A stretch of DNA of 64,000 bases from an uncultured Clostridium sp. (lineage in GTDB: Bacteria > Bacillota > Clostridia > Lachnospirales > Lachnospiraceae): assembly GCA_900547035.1 (NCBI GenBank), contig URFM01000001.1, positions 1 through 64,000 on the forward strand, written 5' to 3'. The position numbers were made by a program, and so were the translations under genes. Below the pieces are notes generated by a model. That model ran no database searches. It was not told the origin of the DNA and worked only from the letters and a program-made list of their open reading frames with translations. This document shows positions 32,230 through 40,993 of the stretch, piece after piece; position 1 is the first letter of the stretch, and each line of letters starts with the position of its first letter.

Positions 32230-32258
32230 ATTATAGTATAACTTCCTATAAAACGCAA
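32230..32258 (-). promoter_or_regulatory. Sigma-A promoter of the P-loop protein gene
   Basis: On the minus strand TTGCGT (32253-32258) and TATAAT (32230-32235) are 17 bases apart. An ATG follows about 60 bases later after GGAGGAG. Confidence 0.75.
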
Positions 32259-32261
32259 TCA

Positions 32262-33221
32262 CTATTTGACGATTTTGGAAATTATATTCGACATATTATC
32301 ATATAAGCCCGGACGGCTGTCCGCCTTCAGCACCACAGACACATACTCGTGTTCCTGCTCATCCCTGCTGGCCATAATCAAACAGTAGCCTGCCGCGCTG
32401 GTAGTCCCCGTCTTTCCGCCGAAAACCGTCAATCCTTCCGGTTCCTGCCTGTCACCGGTCATATACCAGTTTCCTCCGCTCCAGGTTTTAGAAACGGACT
32501 CCCCCGCCCCATTATGGTAATTGGCCGTATAGGAGGTTGTCCCAATGACAGTCCGAAACACAGGCTGTTTTAAAGCTTCGTTAAAAATCAGGTAAAGATC
32601 ATAGGCAGTCGTATAGTGGTCTGAATCCGTCAGACCATGAGGATTTACAAAATGAGTATCAACCGCTCCAAGGCTTCTGGCCTCTTCGTTCATAAGATCG
32701 GCGAATTTCTCAATGCTGCCGGCCATATGAACCGCAATCGCTGCCCCTGCATCGTTTCCGGAAGGTATCATCAGGCCGTACAGAAGCTGTTCCAGCGTCA
32801 GCCGGTCTCCCGGCTCAATTCCAGCCAAAGTCGCTCCGCTTTCAGTGATGACCGCCTCATCCGTTACCGTTACCTCGTCTGCCAGATTTCCATACTTAAT
32901 GGCTACCAAGGCCGTCATAACTTTGGTGATGCTGGCTGGATACAGACGTTCAAAAGCATTCTTGCTGTAAATTACATTTCTTCCGTCCAGGTCAAACACA
33001 GCAGCAGCCTCGGCAGTTACCGCCGAATCCTCGGGGGAATTTCCTGTAACCACGCACAGATCCGAGGCAAAAGCCTGAGCAAAGGAATCCTTCTCCGGAA
33101 GAACAACTCCTTCCATTCGTTCCTCAATAGGGTAAGTATCCTTTAAACCAGAGCCGCAGCCTGCCAGAGCTGCCATTGACGCAGCCAGCAGACCCGCCGC
33201 CAGAAATTTTCGAATTTCCAT
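32262..33221 (-). CDS. D-alanyl-D-alanine carboxypeptidase, lipoprotein
   Basis: A 319-residue penicillin-binding carboxypeptidase. The N-terminus is a lipoprotein signal with lipobox LAGC and Cys22. The peptidase S11 motifs are Ser97-Ile-Thr-Lys100, SGN near residue 155 and KTG near 272. It trims pentapeptide stems in peptidoglycan. Lipidation replaces the C-terminal amphipathic anchor of DacA. It follows mgsA with the stop and start sharing one base, so it ends the rod-shape and division operon. Confidence 0.94.
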   Translation of the reverse strand: MEIRKFLAAGLLAASMAALAGCGSGLKDTYPIEERMEGVVLPEKDSFAQAFASDLCVVTGNSPEDSAVTAEAAAVFDLDGRNVIYSKNAFERLYPASITKVMTALVAIKYGNLADEVTVTDEAVITESGATLAGIEPGDRLTLEQLLYGLMIPSGNDAGAAIAVHMAGSIEKFADLMNEEARSLGAVDTHFVNPHGLTDSDHYTTAYDLYLIFNEALKQPVFRTVIGTTSYTANYHNGAGESVSKTWSGGNWYMTGDRQEPEGLTVFGGKTGTTSAAGYCLIMASRDEQEHEYVSVVLKADSRPGLYDNMSNIISKIVK

Positions 33222-33616
33222 TACCGGTACGCCTCACGCCATTCCAAGTCCCCCCGGTCCAGAGCCTTAATCAGCAGCTCTGCCGTAGCCAAATTTGTGG
33301 CCAGCGGGATATTATAGCTGTCGCAGAGCCGAACCACATCATTAACATCCGGTTCATGATTTTTCGGGCAGAACGGATCTCTCAAAAAAATAACCAAATC
33401 CATCTCGTTGTGTTCAATCATCGCCGCCATCTGCTGCATTCCTCCCAGGTGGCCTGCCAGAAATTTATGGATGGACAAATTCGCCACATCCTCAATCAGA
33501 CGTCCGGTGGTTCCGGTTGCAAACAAACTGTGTTTGTTCAGAATCCCCCTGTATGCAATGCAGAAATTCTGCATCAGTTTCTTTTTCGAATCATGGGCTA
33601 CCAAACCTACATTCAT
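33221..33616 (-). CDS. mgsA: Methylglyoxal synthase
   Basis: A 131-residue enzyme that converts dihydroxyacetone phosphate to methylglyoxal. It starts MNVGLVAHDSKK, with AAGGAGGG upstream of ATG 33616; a longer frame to 33652 is rejected. The catalytic Asp and His are in GHLGG and DLVIFLRDPF, with GTTGRL also present. mgsA next to rodA and the min genes is common in Clostridia, although its link to division is unexplained. Confidence 0.97.
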   Translation of the reverse strand: MNVGLVAHDSKKKLMQNFCIAYRGILNKHSLFATGTTGRLIEDVANLSIHKFLAGHLGGMQQMAAMIEHNEMDLVIFLRDPFCPKNHEPDVNDVVRLCDSYNIPLATNLATAELLIKALDRGDLEWREAYR

Positions 33617-33659
33617 ATTATTTATACCCTCCTTGAAAATCCTCGTATGCATCTCGCTG

Positions 33660-34778
33660 TTAATGTTTTCTTTCCCGCTGAAGTCCTATATTCAGCACTA
33701 ATCCCATTCCCAGGAATATGCTGATTAAAGAACTGCTGCCAAAACTGATAAATGGCAAGGGCAAACCGGTATTGGGAAATACTCCTGTGGCCACTGCAAT
33801 ATTCGCAAAGCTCTGAAAGGCAATTAACGTGGCCATTCCCGCACAGATCAGTCTTCCTCCCAGATCCTTCGCGCGGGCCGCGGTGAGAAGACACTCATAA
33901 ACGATCAGCAGTATCAATATAATCACTATCATGCAGCCGACAAACCCCAGCTCCTCGCCGATTACAGCGAAAATGAAATCCGTCTGCTCCTCTGACAGAA
34001 AGTTGCCGTTTTTAACAGAGGCGATGGTGGTGTTGTAGAGCCCCTTTCCAGTCAGCTGGCCGGATCCAATAGCCGTAATGGAATTCGCCTGCTGATAATA
34101 GGACTGCTCATACTTTTCCGGGTTAATCCACGCCAAAATACGCCCCGCCTGATATTCTTTGATAAAAGGAATCATTCCGTTCATCAACAAATATATAAAT
34201 GTGGCTCCCACGGGAATTACAACCGCCAGGGTGCCCGCAATCCAGCGGTAACTTATGCCGCTGGCAAACACAATTCCCGCCACAATTACTACCATAACCA
34301 AACTGGTAGACAAATTAGGCTGGGCGAATACCAGATAGGCGGGAACCGCAAAAAGCGCAGCCGCCGCAGCCACTGTGGACGGCTGATTCAACTTCTCCTG
34401 GTACTTCATGAAATACCAGGAGAAGAATACAATCAGACCGATTTTTACAAATTCGGAAGGCTGAATCTGTCCAATTCCGGGAAGGACGATCCAGCGCTTT
34501 GCATTATTTACATTGTTTCCCCAAAGGAATACCGCTGCCAGTAAAGCCAAACAGCCCGCATAAACCAGCCCGCCCAAGCTCATAATCCGGTGATAATCCA
34601 AAAGGGACAGCCCGATCGCCGCCGTCAACCCGATCACAACTCCGAAAATCTGTCGGTTCACCATAGACTCGTCCATATTGGTAGCGCTCCGGATAACCAA
34701 AACTCCCAGAACGCTTAAAGCAATCATGTAAAGAATCAGGCGAAAATTATAGTTTCTAAAGTTGTACTCAAAAATCAT
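33660..34778 (-). CDS. rodA: Rod shape-determining peptidoglycan glycosyltransferase RodA
   Basis: A 372-residue SEDS-family protein with about ten membrane segments. Family features include WIVLPGIGQIQPSEFVKIGL near residue 95 and the C-terminal NTGLPLPFISFGSSSLISIF. It polymerises lipid II with the class B PBP encoded by mrdA in the same operon. FtsW is its closest alternative, but the mre/min context favours RodA. It starts two bases after minE. Confidence 0.95.
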   Translation of the reverse strand: MIFEYNFRNYNFRLILYMIALSVLGVLVIRSATNMDESMVNRQIFGVVIGLTAAIGLSLLDYHRIMSLGGLVYAGCLALLAAVFLWGNNVNNAKRWIVLPGIGQIQPSEFVKIGLIVFFSWYFMKYQEKLNQPSTVAAAAALFAVPAYLVFAQPNLSTSLVMVVIVAGIVFASGISYRWIAGTLAVVIPVGATFIYLLMNGMIPFIKEYQAGRILAWINPEKYEQSYYQQANSITAIGSGQLTGKGLYNTTIASVKNGNFLSEEQTDFIFAVIGEELGFVGCMIVIILILLIVYECLLTAARAKDLGGRLICAGMATLIAFQSFANIAVATGVFPNTGLPLPFISFGSSSLISIFLGMGLVLNIGLQRERKH

Positions 34779-34780
34779 AT

Positions 34781-35062
34781 TTAGTAAATCCCCTTATTCG
34801 GTATGGAGCGAACGGGTATATTGGCATAGAGAACAGCCAGCCGCCGGCTTGTCCCTGTTTCTGATAACCGGGGTTCCATACGCAGCTGAACCTGATCCTT
34901 CTCAACCTCCATATATCTGGATATGACACCAATCATATCTTCCCGGAGGCTTTGGATCAGCTCCGACGGGCAGTCTGCCTGATCCGAGGCCAGAATCAGT
35001 CTCAGCCTGGAGCTGGCGGTTCTCCCGGATCCTCTCATATCAAATCTGCCAAACCATGCCAA
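34781..35062 (-). CDS. minE: Cell division topological specificity factor MinE
   Basis: A 93-residue MinE with the start at TTG 35062, which has AAGGTG 6 bases upstream; an ATG at 35104 would overlap minD by 25 bases and give 107 residues. The N-terminal LAWFGRF resembles the membrane-binding helix. The MinD-binding and topological part is RLRLILASDQADCPSELIQSLREDMIGVISRYMEV, then DQVQLRME. It has an unusually long C-terminal tail (SIPNKGIY). MinE drives MinCD off the membrane at midcell. Confidence 0.85.
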   Translation of the reverse strand: MAWFGRFDMRGSGRTASSRLRLILASDQADCPSELIQSLREDMIGVISRYMEVEKDQVQLRMEPRLSETGTSRRLAVLYANIPVRSIPNKGIY

Positions 35063-35079
35063 GCCCAGCACCTTCCCTT

Positions 35080-35871
35080 CTAAGCCCGCTTTAATATGCC
35101 GCAAAGCCTGGTCAGGAAGCTGCGGTGAGGCTCCGGCCCCACAACCGGGATATTCTCGCCCATCAGCCGGCGGCAGATCTCCAGGTACGCCTGTCCGGCT
35201 GATGACCCTAATCCCACTAAGGGCTCTCCCTGATTCGTGGAAATCACAATATTTTCATCATCAGGGACTGCTCCGATCACGTTGACCGCCAGAATATCCG
35301 TCACATCGCTTAAGGACATCATATCCCCTCTCCGAACCATATCCATGCGGATCCGATTGACAATCAGGTCGATTTCTTCCAGTTCTTCCTGTTCCAGAAG
35401 GCCTATAATACGGTCCGCATCCCGGATCGCCGAAACTTCAGGTGTGGTTACCACCAGTGCCCGGTCCGCTCCTGCAATCGCGTTCTTAAACCCCTGTTCA
35501 ATACCGGCCGGACAGTCCAGCAGTATGTAATCAAACTCTGGACGAAGGTTATCCACCAGCTTAACCATCTGTTCCGGATTTACGGAAGTTTTGTCCCTGG
35601 TCTGCGCCGCAGGCAGCAGATAGAGATTGGGATATCTTTTGTCTTTTATCAGGGCCTGCTTCATACGGCAGTTTCCCTCTACCACGTCTACCAAGTTGTA
35701 GACAATGCGGTTTTCCAGTCCCATTACCACGTCCAGATTGCGAAGTCCGATATCCGTATCAATCAGGACCACTCGCTTTCCCAGCATGGCCAGACCGGTT
35801 CCCACATTGGCAGAGGTAGTCGTCTTGCCGACCCCGCCTTTTCCGGAAGTAATCACAATGACTTCACTCAT
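35080..35871 (-). CDS. minD: Septum site-determining ATPase MinD
   Basis: A 263-residue ParA-like ATPase. The deviant Walker A SGKGGVGKTT lies at residues 8-17. DTDIGLRNLDVVMG and LDCPAGIEQGF carry switch and Walker B residues. The C-terminal FLTRLCGILKRA is the amphipathic membrane-targeting helix. ATG 35871 has CAGGAGG upstream. It lies between minC and minE, the usual minCDE order. Confidence 0.97.
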   Translation of the reverse strand: MSEVIVITSGKGGVGKTTTSANVGTGLAMLGKRVVLIDTDIGLRNLDVVMGLENRIVYNLVDVVEGNCRMKQALIKDKRYPNLYLLPAAQTRDKTSVNPEQMVKLVDNLRPEFDYILLDCPAGIEQGFKNAIAGADRALVVTTPEVSAIRDADRIIGLLEQEELEEIDLIVNRIRMDMVRRGDMMSLSDVTDILAVNVIGAVPDDENIVISTNQGEPLVGLGSSAGQAYLEICRRLMGENIPVVGPEPHRSFLTRLCGILKRA

Positions 35872-35977
35872 GATGAATTCCTCCTGAAAAGAACCTATAT
35901 TCGGGAAGCATAAAAAATGCTGCTCCACTCTATTATTCTACCTTAAATTGCACCAATTTACCAGTATTTTTTTTGCA

Positions 35978-36646
35978 TCATGGTAAATTTAACATATTGT
36001 TTAGAAATGTTTTTTTAATGGGCTGAATTTGTACCTCGTCCTGAACAGCCGCGGCAATCATCGGCCCTCTCCCGAGGCGCCGGTTGCGTTCGTTAAACCG
36101 GCTGGTAGCGTCGCAGATCCGGATCTGGGTAGGAGCCATTTCCAGAGCTACCACTACCGCCTCTTGATTTCCCGCCATCCCGGCAGCGGCGGTTCCTTTT
36201 AACGCTCCAAGAACAATGATATTCCCCTTGGAGATAATTCTGGCTCCATGCTCCACATCGCCGATTACCACGACGCTGGCTTCTGACTCCAGCACATCCC
36301 CCTTACTTAGAGTTCCCCGGTAAAACTGGCCGGTTCTGGCATTTAGTTCCATCAGCTTATCATTCAGTGCCTTCTCGCAGCGCTCGATTCTCTGCGCATC
36401 CGTATCCAGAAGGCAGAGAACCTCGATCTGTGAGTTTCTCGTAATCGTATCGACAATCTGTAATTCTTCTTTGGCAGTCAACGGTCTGCCCTCCAAAGTC
36501 AGAGTCATCTGAACCGCTCCCCAGAACCTGGCGCTCTCCCGAAATTTTTTTCCAACCGCCTCCAGAAGCTCTGAAAAGGGAATCTGGCTGTCCAGAATTA
36601 CAGTCATTCCGGCCTTACTGCTTTTAATTACAACCGAACTGCGCAT
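35978..36646 (-). CDS. minC: Septum site-determining protein MinC
   Basis: A 222-residue inhibitor of FtsZ assembly. The N-terminal domain (about 1-100) contacts FtsZ. The C-terminal beta-helix has the MinD-binding repeat with RGTLSKGDVLESEASVVVIGDVEHGARIISKGNIIVLGALKGTAAAG. It sits 16 bases after mrdA and 106 bases before minD, where a new ribosome site and possibly a weak promoter occur. Confidence 0.95.
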   Translation of the reverse strand: MRSSVVIKSSKAGMTVILDSQIPFSELLEAVGKKFRESARFWGAVQMTLTLEGRPLTAKEELQIVDTITRNSQIEVLCLLDTDAQRIERCEKALNDKLMELNARTGQFYRGTLSKGDVLESEASVVVIGDVEHGARIISKGNIIVLGALKGTAAAGMAGNQEAVVVALEMAPTQIRICDATSRFNERNRRLGRGPMIAAAVQDEVQIQPIKKTFLNNMLNLP

Positions 36647-36662
36647 ACAATCACCTTTCTTT

Positions 36663-39587
36663 TTACTCTCCGTTAATGGTTACGTCGTTGACGCCAAGAG
36701 CGCCGGAATTCGTAATCTCATCCAGAGTCGTATAGCCATAATAATACTCATAAACCCTCTCGCCCAGGGTAGCCGCGTTAGCACTGGTATAACCATATGG
36801 AATATTGACCGTCACCGCGATTTCCGGATTTTCGTAAGGAGCGAAGGATACGAAAAAGGCATGGTTTCCTCTGTTCTTGTTTTCCTCCGCCGTACCGGTT
36901 TTTCCGGCCACGGATACTGGCAGATTCGCGAAAATTCGCTGAGTGCTGCTGTTTGTGATAACCCGGCGCATGCCCTCGTGAACTGTATTCCAGGTTTCTT
37001 CGGAAATATTCAGTTCTGCGTGAACCGCAGGCGTGTAGTCTTCCAGAAGATTACCGTCGGAATCGGTCCTCTTATCTAAAAGGCTCAATTCAAATACCGT
37101 TCCCCGATTAGCCACGGCGGCCACATAGCGGGCCAGCTGTACGTTGGAGAAGGAGTTGGTACCCTGACCGATGGAAGAACGTTCCGGGTCCGTATCCGAA
37201 ATATGGGGGGCCACTTCCGGCAGCTCCACGCCCGAAGTATGGTCCAGCCCAAACATCGTGGCATACTTTTTCAACAGCTCCAGACCCTTTTCCGGTGAAT
37301 AGGTTCCGTCCTCCTGGGTAGAAAGCCGATGCGCCAATTCTGCCATTACATAGTTACAGGAATTCTGAATTCCTTCCACTAAAGTTTCCGCATTATGCCG
37401 GCCTGGATAAATCCAGCAGCGCAGAGGAAGATCAATATTTTCATAAATGCCGGTACAGACAAAACTCTCCAGCGTGTTGGCCACCCCTTCCTCCATGGCG
37501 GCAATCACCGTAATCGGCTTAAAGGTGGACCCCGGCGCCTTGCTGGCCTGAGTCGCATTATTGTAAAGAGGATTCGAAAGATCACTCTGAAGCTTTGCGA
37601 AATATGTGGGATCCACACTTCCGGACATCCTGTTATTATCATAGCTGGGATAGGTAACCAGCGCCCGGACCTCACCGGTATTCACATCCGTTACCACAAC
37701 GCCCGCAGTACACGGATCCAGGGCCAGCTGAGCCGGGGTAATCTCAATGCTTGAAATCTTGCTGCGGATAAAATTAAAGGCGTACTCTTCTCCTCCCGCA
37801 GTTAACGCCGACACCGCCTGGGAATCTTCCGCAAGAACTCCCTGCGCGTAAAGAGCCAGACACAGCTGACGGCCGGTAATCGTACCATCGTTAATCAGGT
37901 AACGGAACATCTCTTTTGTGAAAGCTCCGTCCTTTTCCAGACTGGAAATCACATATTCCACCAGCTGGGAAAAAATATCATCCGCGTCGGAATAACGGCT
38001 GGTAACCTCCAGCTTTGTGGTGTCCACCCAGCTGTCCGCAATGCCGCTGTAAATGTATTCCCTCAGACTGATCGTCCCCGCAGCCCAGGCCTGGTAGCTT
38101 TCGCTGCCGCGGTCAATCTGATCTCTCAAAATTACGCCGGCCTCACCTGCCAGATAACTGTAAATATAATTCATGTAGGTCTTCATATCCTCCGGCAAGT
38201 CGTTCATTGCCTGAGGATGCTCACTGGTAAGCTGGCTGCGGATATTTTCCAGTATTCTGGCTTTGGAGGATTGATAGATGCTGTAAATCTCCTGTTCTAT
38301 CGGCTGAGCGTCCTCTCCCGCCATATCTTCCAGAGACAGCACGTTGTTGTTAATCAGCTGATAGTAGGCGTCTTTTACCGGAATCAGCTTCTTGGAGGCC
38401 GCCAGCCTGGCATTTTCCTCCGGATCCACCTCCAGGCGCAGCTTGTCCACCAGAATACCGGCCAGCTGCTGCTCAATCAGACGATAAATGCCAATCTGCA
38501 GGTCCCGGTCAATGGTCAGATAGATGTCATCTCCGGCCGTAGGGTCCTTCTGCTCGATAATCTCTCTGGGGCGGCCCATATTGTCCACATACATGCGTGT
38601 GTAGCCCTTTTCTCCCTGAAGCTCCAGTTCCATGGACTGCTCAATGCCGGTACGGCCCACCACATCGTTCAGATTATATTTATCTTCCGCATCCTGAGGA
38701 AGGCCGGCCGCCTCTTCCGAATTTCTCCACTGTTCGTTCAGCTCTTCCAGCTGATCCTCCTGTATTTTTCCCGTATATCCGATAATAGGGGCAAAATACA
38801 AGCTGTCGTTGTAAACTCTGACCGAACTCTGCCCCACCTCCACGCCCTGAAGATCCGCGATATTCTCATTAATTTCGGCCATGGTTTCCTCCGCGATCCC
38901 CTCGGACACGGTGGTCGCCTCATATTTCTGATATTCCGTCAGCTTCATAGTGAAAATGATGTTCACCATGTTCAGGGCGGTCCGGTCCGAAAGCACCAGC
39001 GGATTGCCCTTTTCGTCCTTCATTTTATTCAGGCCGTACTCTTCCTTCTTCTTCTCAAAGGCCTCTCTGGCGGTAATATCCGTAGGATGGCGGCCCTGGG
39101 CGTCATCCAGGTCACTGGTAGAAGACAGACCGTAGTAATTCAGCATAAAACGGTTTTTTGTAGCCTGTCCCGTAAAGGTAAAATACAGCTCCCCCGTTTC
39201 ATCCATCGCCACTTCAAAACGCCCTTCGACCGTTTCGTCATGCTTCTCTAAAATCTTCACCAAACGGTAGAGCATGGCATTGCGGTCCGCATCGTTGGGG
39301 TATGCGCCCACATCCCGGATCGTCACCGTGTAAGCCAGTTCATTGTACGCCAGCACATTGCCGTTGCGGTCATAGATATTTCCCCTGGTACCAGGCGTAA
39401 TCACCGTCTGCTCCGTCCGCTGCATATAATCGGACTGATACTGTGCTCCCTCCAGGATCTGCATGTGAAAAAGCTTTACCACAAGGCCGGAAAACATCAG
39501 AGTGAAGATCACCGCCAGCGCAAACAGTCTTGAAGTAAAAAGCCGTTTTAAAAAATCCCTGATAATCTCGAACAACTCGTTAAACAA
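36663..39587 (-). CDS. mrdA: Class B penicillin-binding protein 2 (elongasome)
   Basis: A 974-residue PBP2, larger than the usual 600-700. One N-terminal membrane segment (about residues 18-40) is followed by the dimerisation region (RGNIYDRNGNVLAYN). A roughly 250-residue insertion, rich in Glu, Leu and Asp, lies before the transpeptidase domain. Active-site motifs are STFK (about residue 687), SCN and KTG (about 895). The start is a TTG eight bases inside mreD, with AGGAGAG upstream. It crosslinks stem peptides in partnership with RodA. Large PBP2 forms of this kind are known in Lachnospiraceae. Confidence 0.95.
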   Translation of the reverse strand: MFNELFEIIRDFLKRLFTSRLFALAVIFTLMFSGLVVKLFHMQILEGAQYQSDYMQRTEQTVITPGTRGNIYDRNGNVLAYNELAYTVTIRDVGAYPNDADRNAMLYRLVKILEKHDETVEGRFEVAMDETGELYFTFTGQATKNRFMLNYYGLSSTSDLDDAQGRHPTDITAREAFEKKKEEYGLNKMKDEKGNPLVLSDRTALNMVNIIFTMKLTEYQKYEATTVSEGIAEETMAEINENIADLQGVEVGQSSVRVYNDSLYFAPIIGYTGKIQEDQLEELNEQWRNSEEAAGLPQDAEDKYNLNDVVGRTGIEQSMELELQGEKGYTRMYVDNMGRPREIIEQKDPTAGDDIYLTIDRDLQIGIYRLIEQQLAGILVDKLRLEVDPEENARLAASKKLIPVKDAYYQLINNNVLSLEDMAGEDAQPIEQEIYSIYQSSKARILENIRSQLTSEHPQAMNDLPEDMKTYMNYIYSYLAGEAGVILRDQIDRGSESYQAWAAGTISLREYIYSGIADSWVDTTKLEVTSRYSDADDIFSQLVEYVISSLEKDGAFTKEMFRYLINDGTITGRQLCLALYAQGVLAEDSQAVSALTAGGEEYAFNFIRSKISSIEITPAQLALDPCTAGVVVTDVNTGEVRALVTYPSYDNNRMSGSVDPTYFAKLQSDLSNPLYNNATQASKAPGSTFKPITVIAAMEEGVANTLESFVCTGIYENIDLPLRCWIYPGRHNAETLVEGIQNSCNYVMAELAHRLSTQEDGTYSPEKGLELLKKYATMFGLDHTSGVELPEVAPHISDTDPERSSIGQGTNSFSNVQLARYVAAVANRGTVFELSLLDKRTDSDGNLLEDYTPAVHAELNISEETWNTVHEGMRRVITNSSTQRIFANLPVSVAGKTGTAEENKNRGNHAFFVSFAPYENPEIAVTVNIPYGYTSANAATLGERVYEYYYGYTTLDEITNSGALGVNDVTINGE

Positions 39588-40122
39588 TGGTGGAATCTCT
39601 CCTTTTTGCCATATCCTCCAGACGGCGGCTGGCCGACAAGAACAGCCGGTAAACCAGCAGCGTGGTCACAACCGTAAAAATAATCTCCGGCACCATCAGA
39701 TGCCAGAAATAATAAGGAAGGTTCAGACGCCCCCGGATCAAAAAGCGGAATACGTAAATATACATACAGTAAACCAGCTCGTTAAACACACTGAGAATCA
39801 GGGGCAGAGTGATATAGTCTTCATAGTAGTATTTGGTGAAAATGCCATTAAAGTAACCAATGTAAATCAGAATCAGGGAATAAAAGCCAAATGGCCCGCT
39901 GTAGAACAGATCCATCAGCAGACCGGAAAGAAGGCCAAAAATCATGCCCGCGGTTTTTCCCTGAATAAAACCGAAGGAAAAAGTCAGAATCAGGAGCAGA
40001 TTGGGCGTAGCCGCCAGAAAGGGAAGAAGGGGGAATACGCAGTGCTGCACCGTAAAAGCCAGAAGAATCAGCAGAATATTCAAAAACGCCTGTTTTAGCC
40101 GGATGTTGGTATTGACATTCAT
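39580..40122 (-). CDS. mreD: Rod shape-determining protein MreD
   Basis: A 180-residue membrane protein with about six hydrophobic segments and the family pattern FSFGFIQGKTAGMIFGLLSGLLMDLFYSGPFGFYSL. It belongs to the elongasome, linking MreC and MreB in the membrane. It lies one base after mreC and overlaps mrdA by eight bases. Confidence 0.94.
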   Translation of the reverse strand: MNVNTNIRLKQAFLNILLILLAFTVQHCVFPLLPFLAATPNLLLILTFSFGFIQGKTAGMIFGLLSGLLMDLFYSGPFGFYSLILIYIGYFNGIFTKYYYEDYITLPLILSVFNELVYCMYIYVFRFLIRGRLNLPYYFWHLMVPEIIFTVVTTLLVYRLFLSASRRLEDMAKRRDSTIV

Positions 40123-40123
40123 T

Positions 40124-40969
40124 CTATTCCTCCGCTGCCTCCCCTGTATCTTTTAATTGTGTTATAATCAGAACTTCCTGGAGGTTGTCAAAATCCACCA
40201 CCGGGATCAGATAACCGGACTGAGTCAGATGCTCCGAATCCATAGTTACATCCGCCGCATAGCCAATGAGAATTCCCGGAAGGAACTTGGAACTGATATT
40301 GGAGGTGACAATCTGGTCTCCATCTTTCACTGCGCCGTCTTTGGAAAAGTCCGTAATCCGCAGCCTCCCGCTCTCGTAGAGGGTCAGATCTCCCGCCACA
40401 ATACAATTGTACTCCGAATCCACCGGCATGGCGGATACCCGGCTGGAGTCATCGATAATAGAACGGACCGTAGCATAGTTGGCCCCCACATCGGTCACAA
40501 TGCCCACCAGGCCGCCGTCAGCCACCACATTCATATCCACCTCCACACCATCGGCAGAGCCTTTATTGATACGGAAAACCTGGAACCACTTGGCAGAATC
40601 CCGGGCAATGATTCTGGCGCCGATTTTCTCATACTGCATATATTCCTGATCCAGCGCGTAAAGCTCGCGCAGTCTGGCAAGCTCCGACTGTTGGGCCTGA
40701 AGCCGGTTGTTGTCCTCTGTCAGCTGGGCGATTTGCGTTTTCAGCTGATCATTTTCGTCCAGAGCGGATTTCAGCCGGTTCAGATCTGTAAGTTCATTAT
40801 AAATTCCTGTTCCCACCCGGTTTACCCCGTTCTGTATGGGGATCAGAAAATAACCTACCCCTGTGCGCAGCGGGTCCATAATTCCATCCCTCAGGGAGGT
40901 AATTCCGATCAAAAGCACGCACAGGATAGTTAGTGCAATGAGAATATATTTGCTATGCTTTGATTCCAT
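40124..40969 (-). CDS. mreC: Rod shape-determining protein MreC
   Basis: A 281-residue protein. A single membrane segment spans about residues 9-28. A predicted coiled coil (about 65-105, NDQLKTQIAQLTEDNNRLQAQQSEL) precedes the two beta barrels, marked by GLVGIVTDVGANYATVRSIIDDSSRVS. MreC organises elongation enzymes, including PBP2. It lies 24 bases after radC. Confidence 0.95.
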   Translation of the reverse strand: MESKHSKYILIALTILCVLLIGITSLRDGIMDPLRTGVGYFLIPIQNGVNRVGTGIYNELTDLNRLKSALDENDQLKTQIAQLTEDNNRLQAQQSELARLRELYALDQEYMQYEKIGARIIARDSAKWFQVFRINKGSADGVEVDMNVVADGGLVGIVTDVGANYATVRSIIDDSSRVSAMPVDSEYNCIVAGDLTLYESGRLRITDFSKDGAVKDGDQIVTSNISSKFLPGILIGYAADVTMDSEHLTQSGYLIPVVDFDNLQEVLIITQLKDTGEAAEE

Positions 40970-40993
40970 GTATGTCTTCCTTTTTCATTTCCA

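Noticed and set aside
38217..39251. Plus-strand 344-residue open frame opposite mrdA
   Set aside because: It is wholly antisense to an intact PBP2 with clear motifs, has no recognisable domain, and reflects high third-position GC of mrdA.
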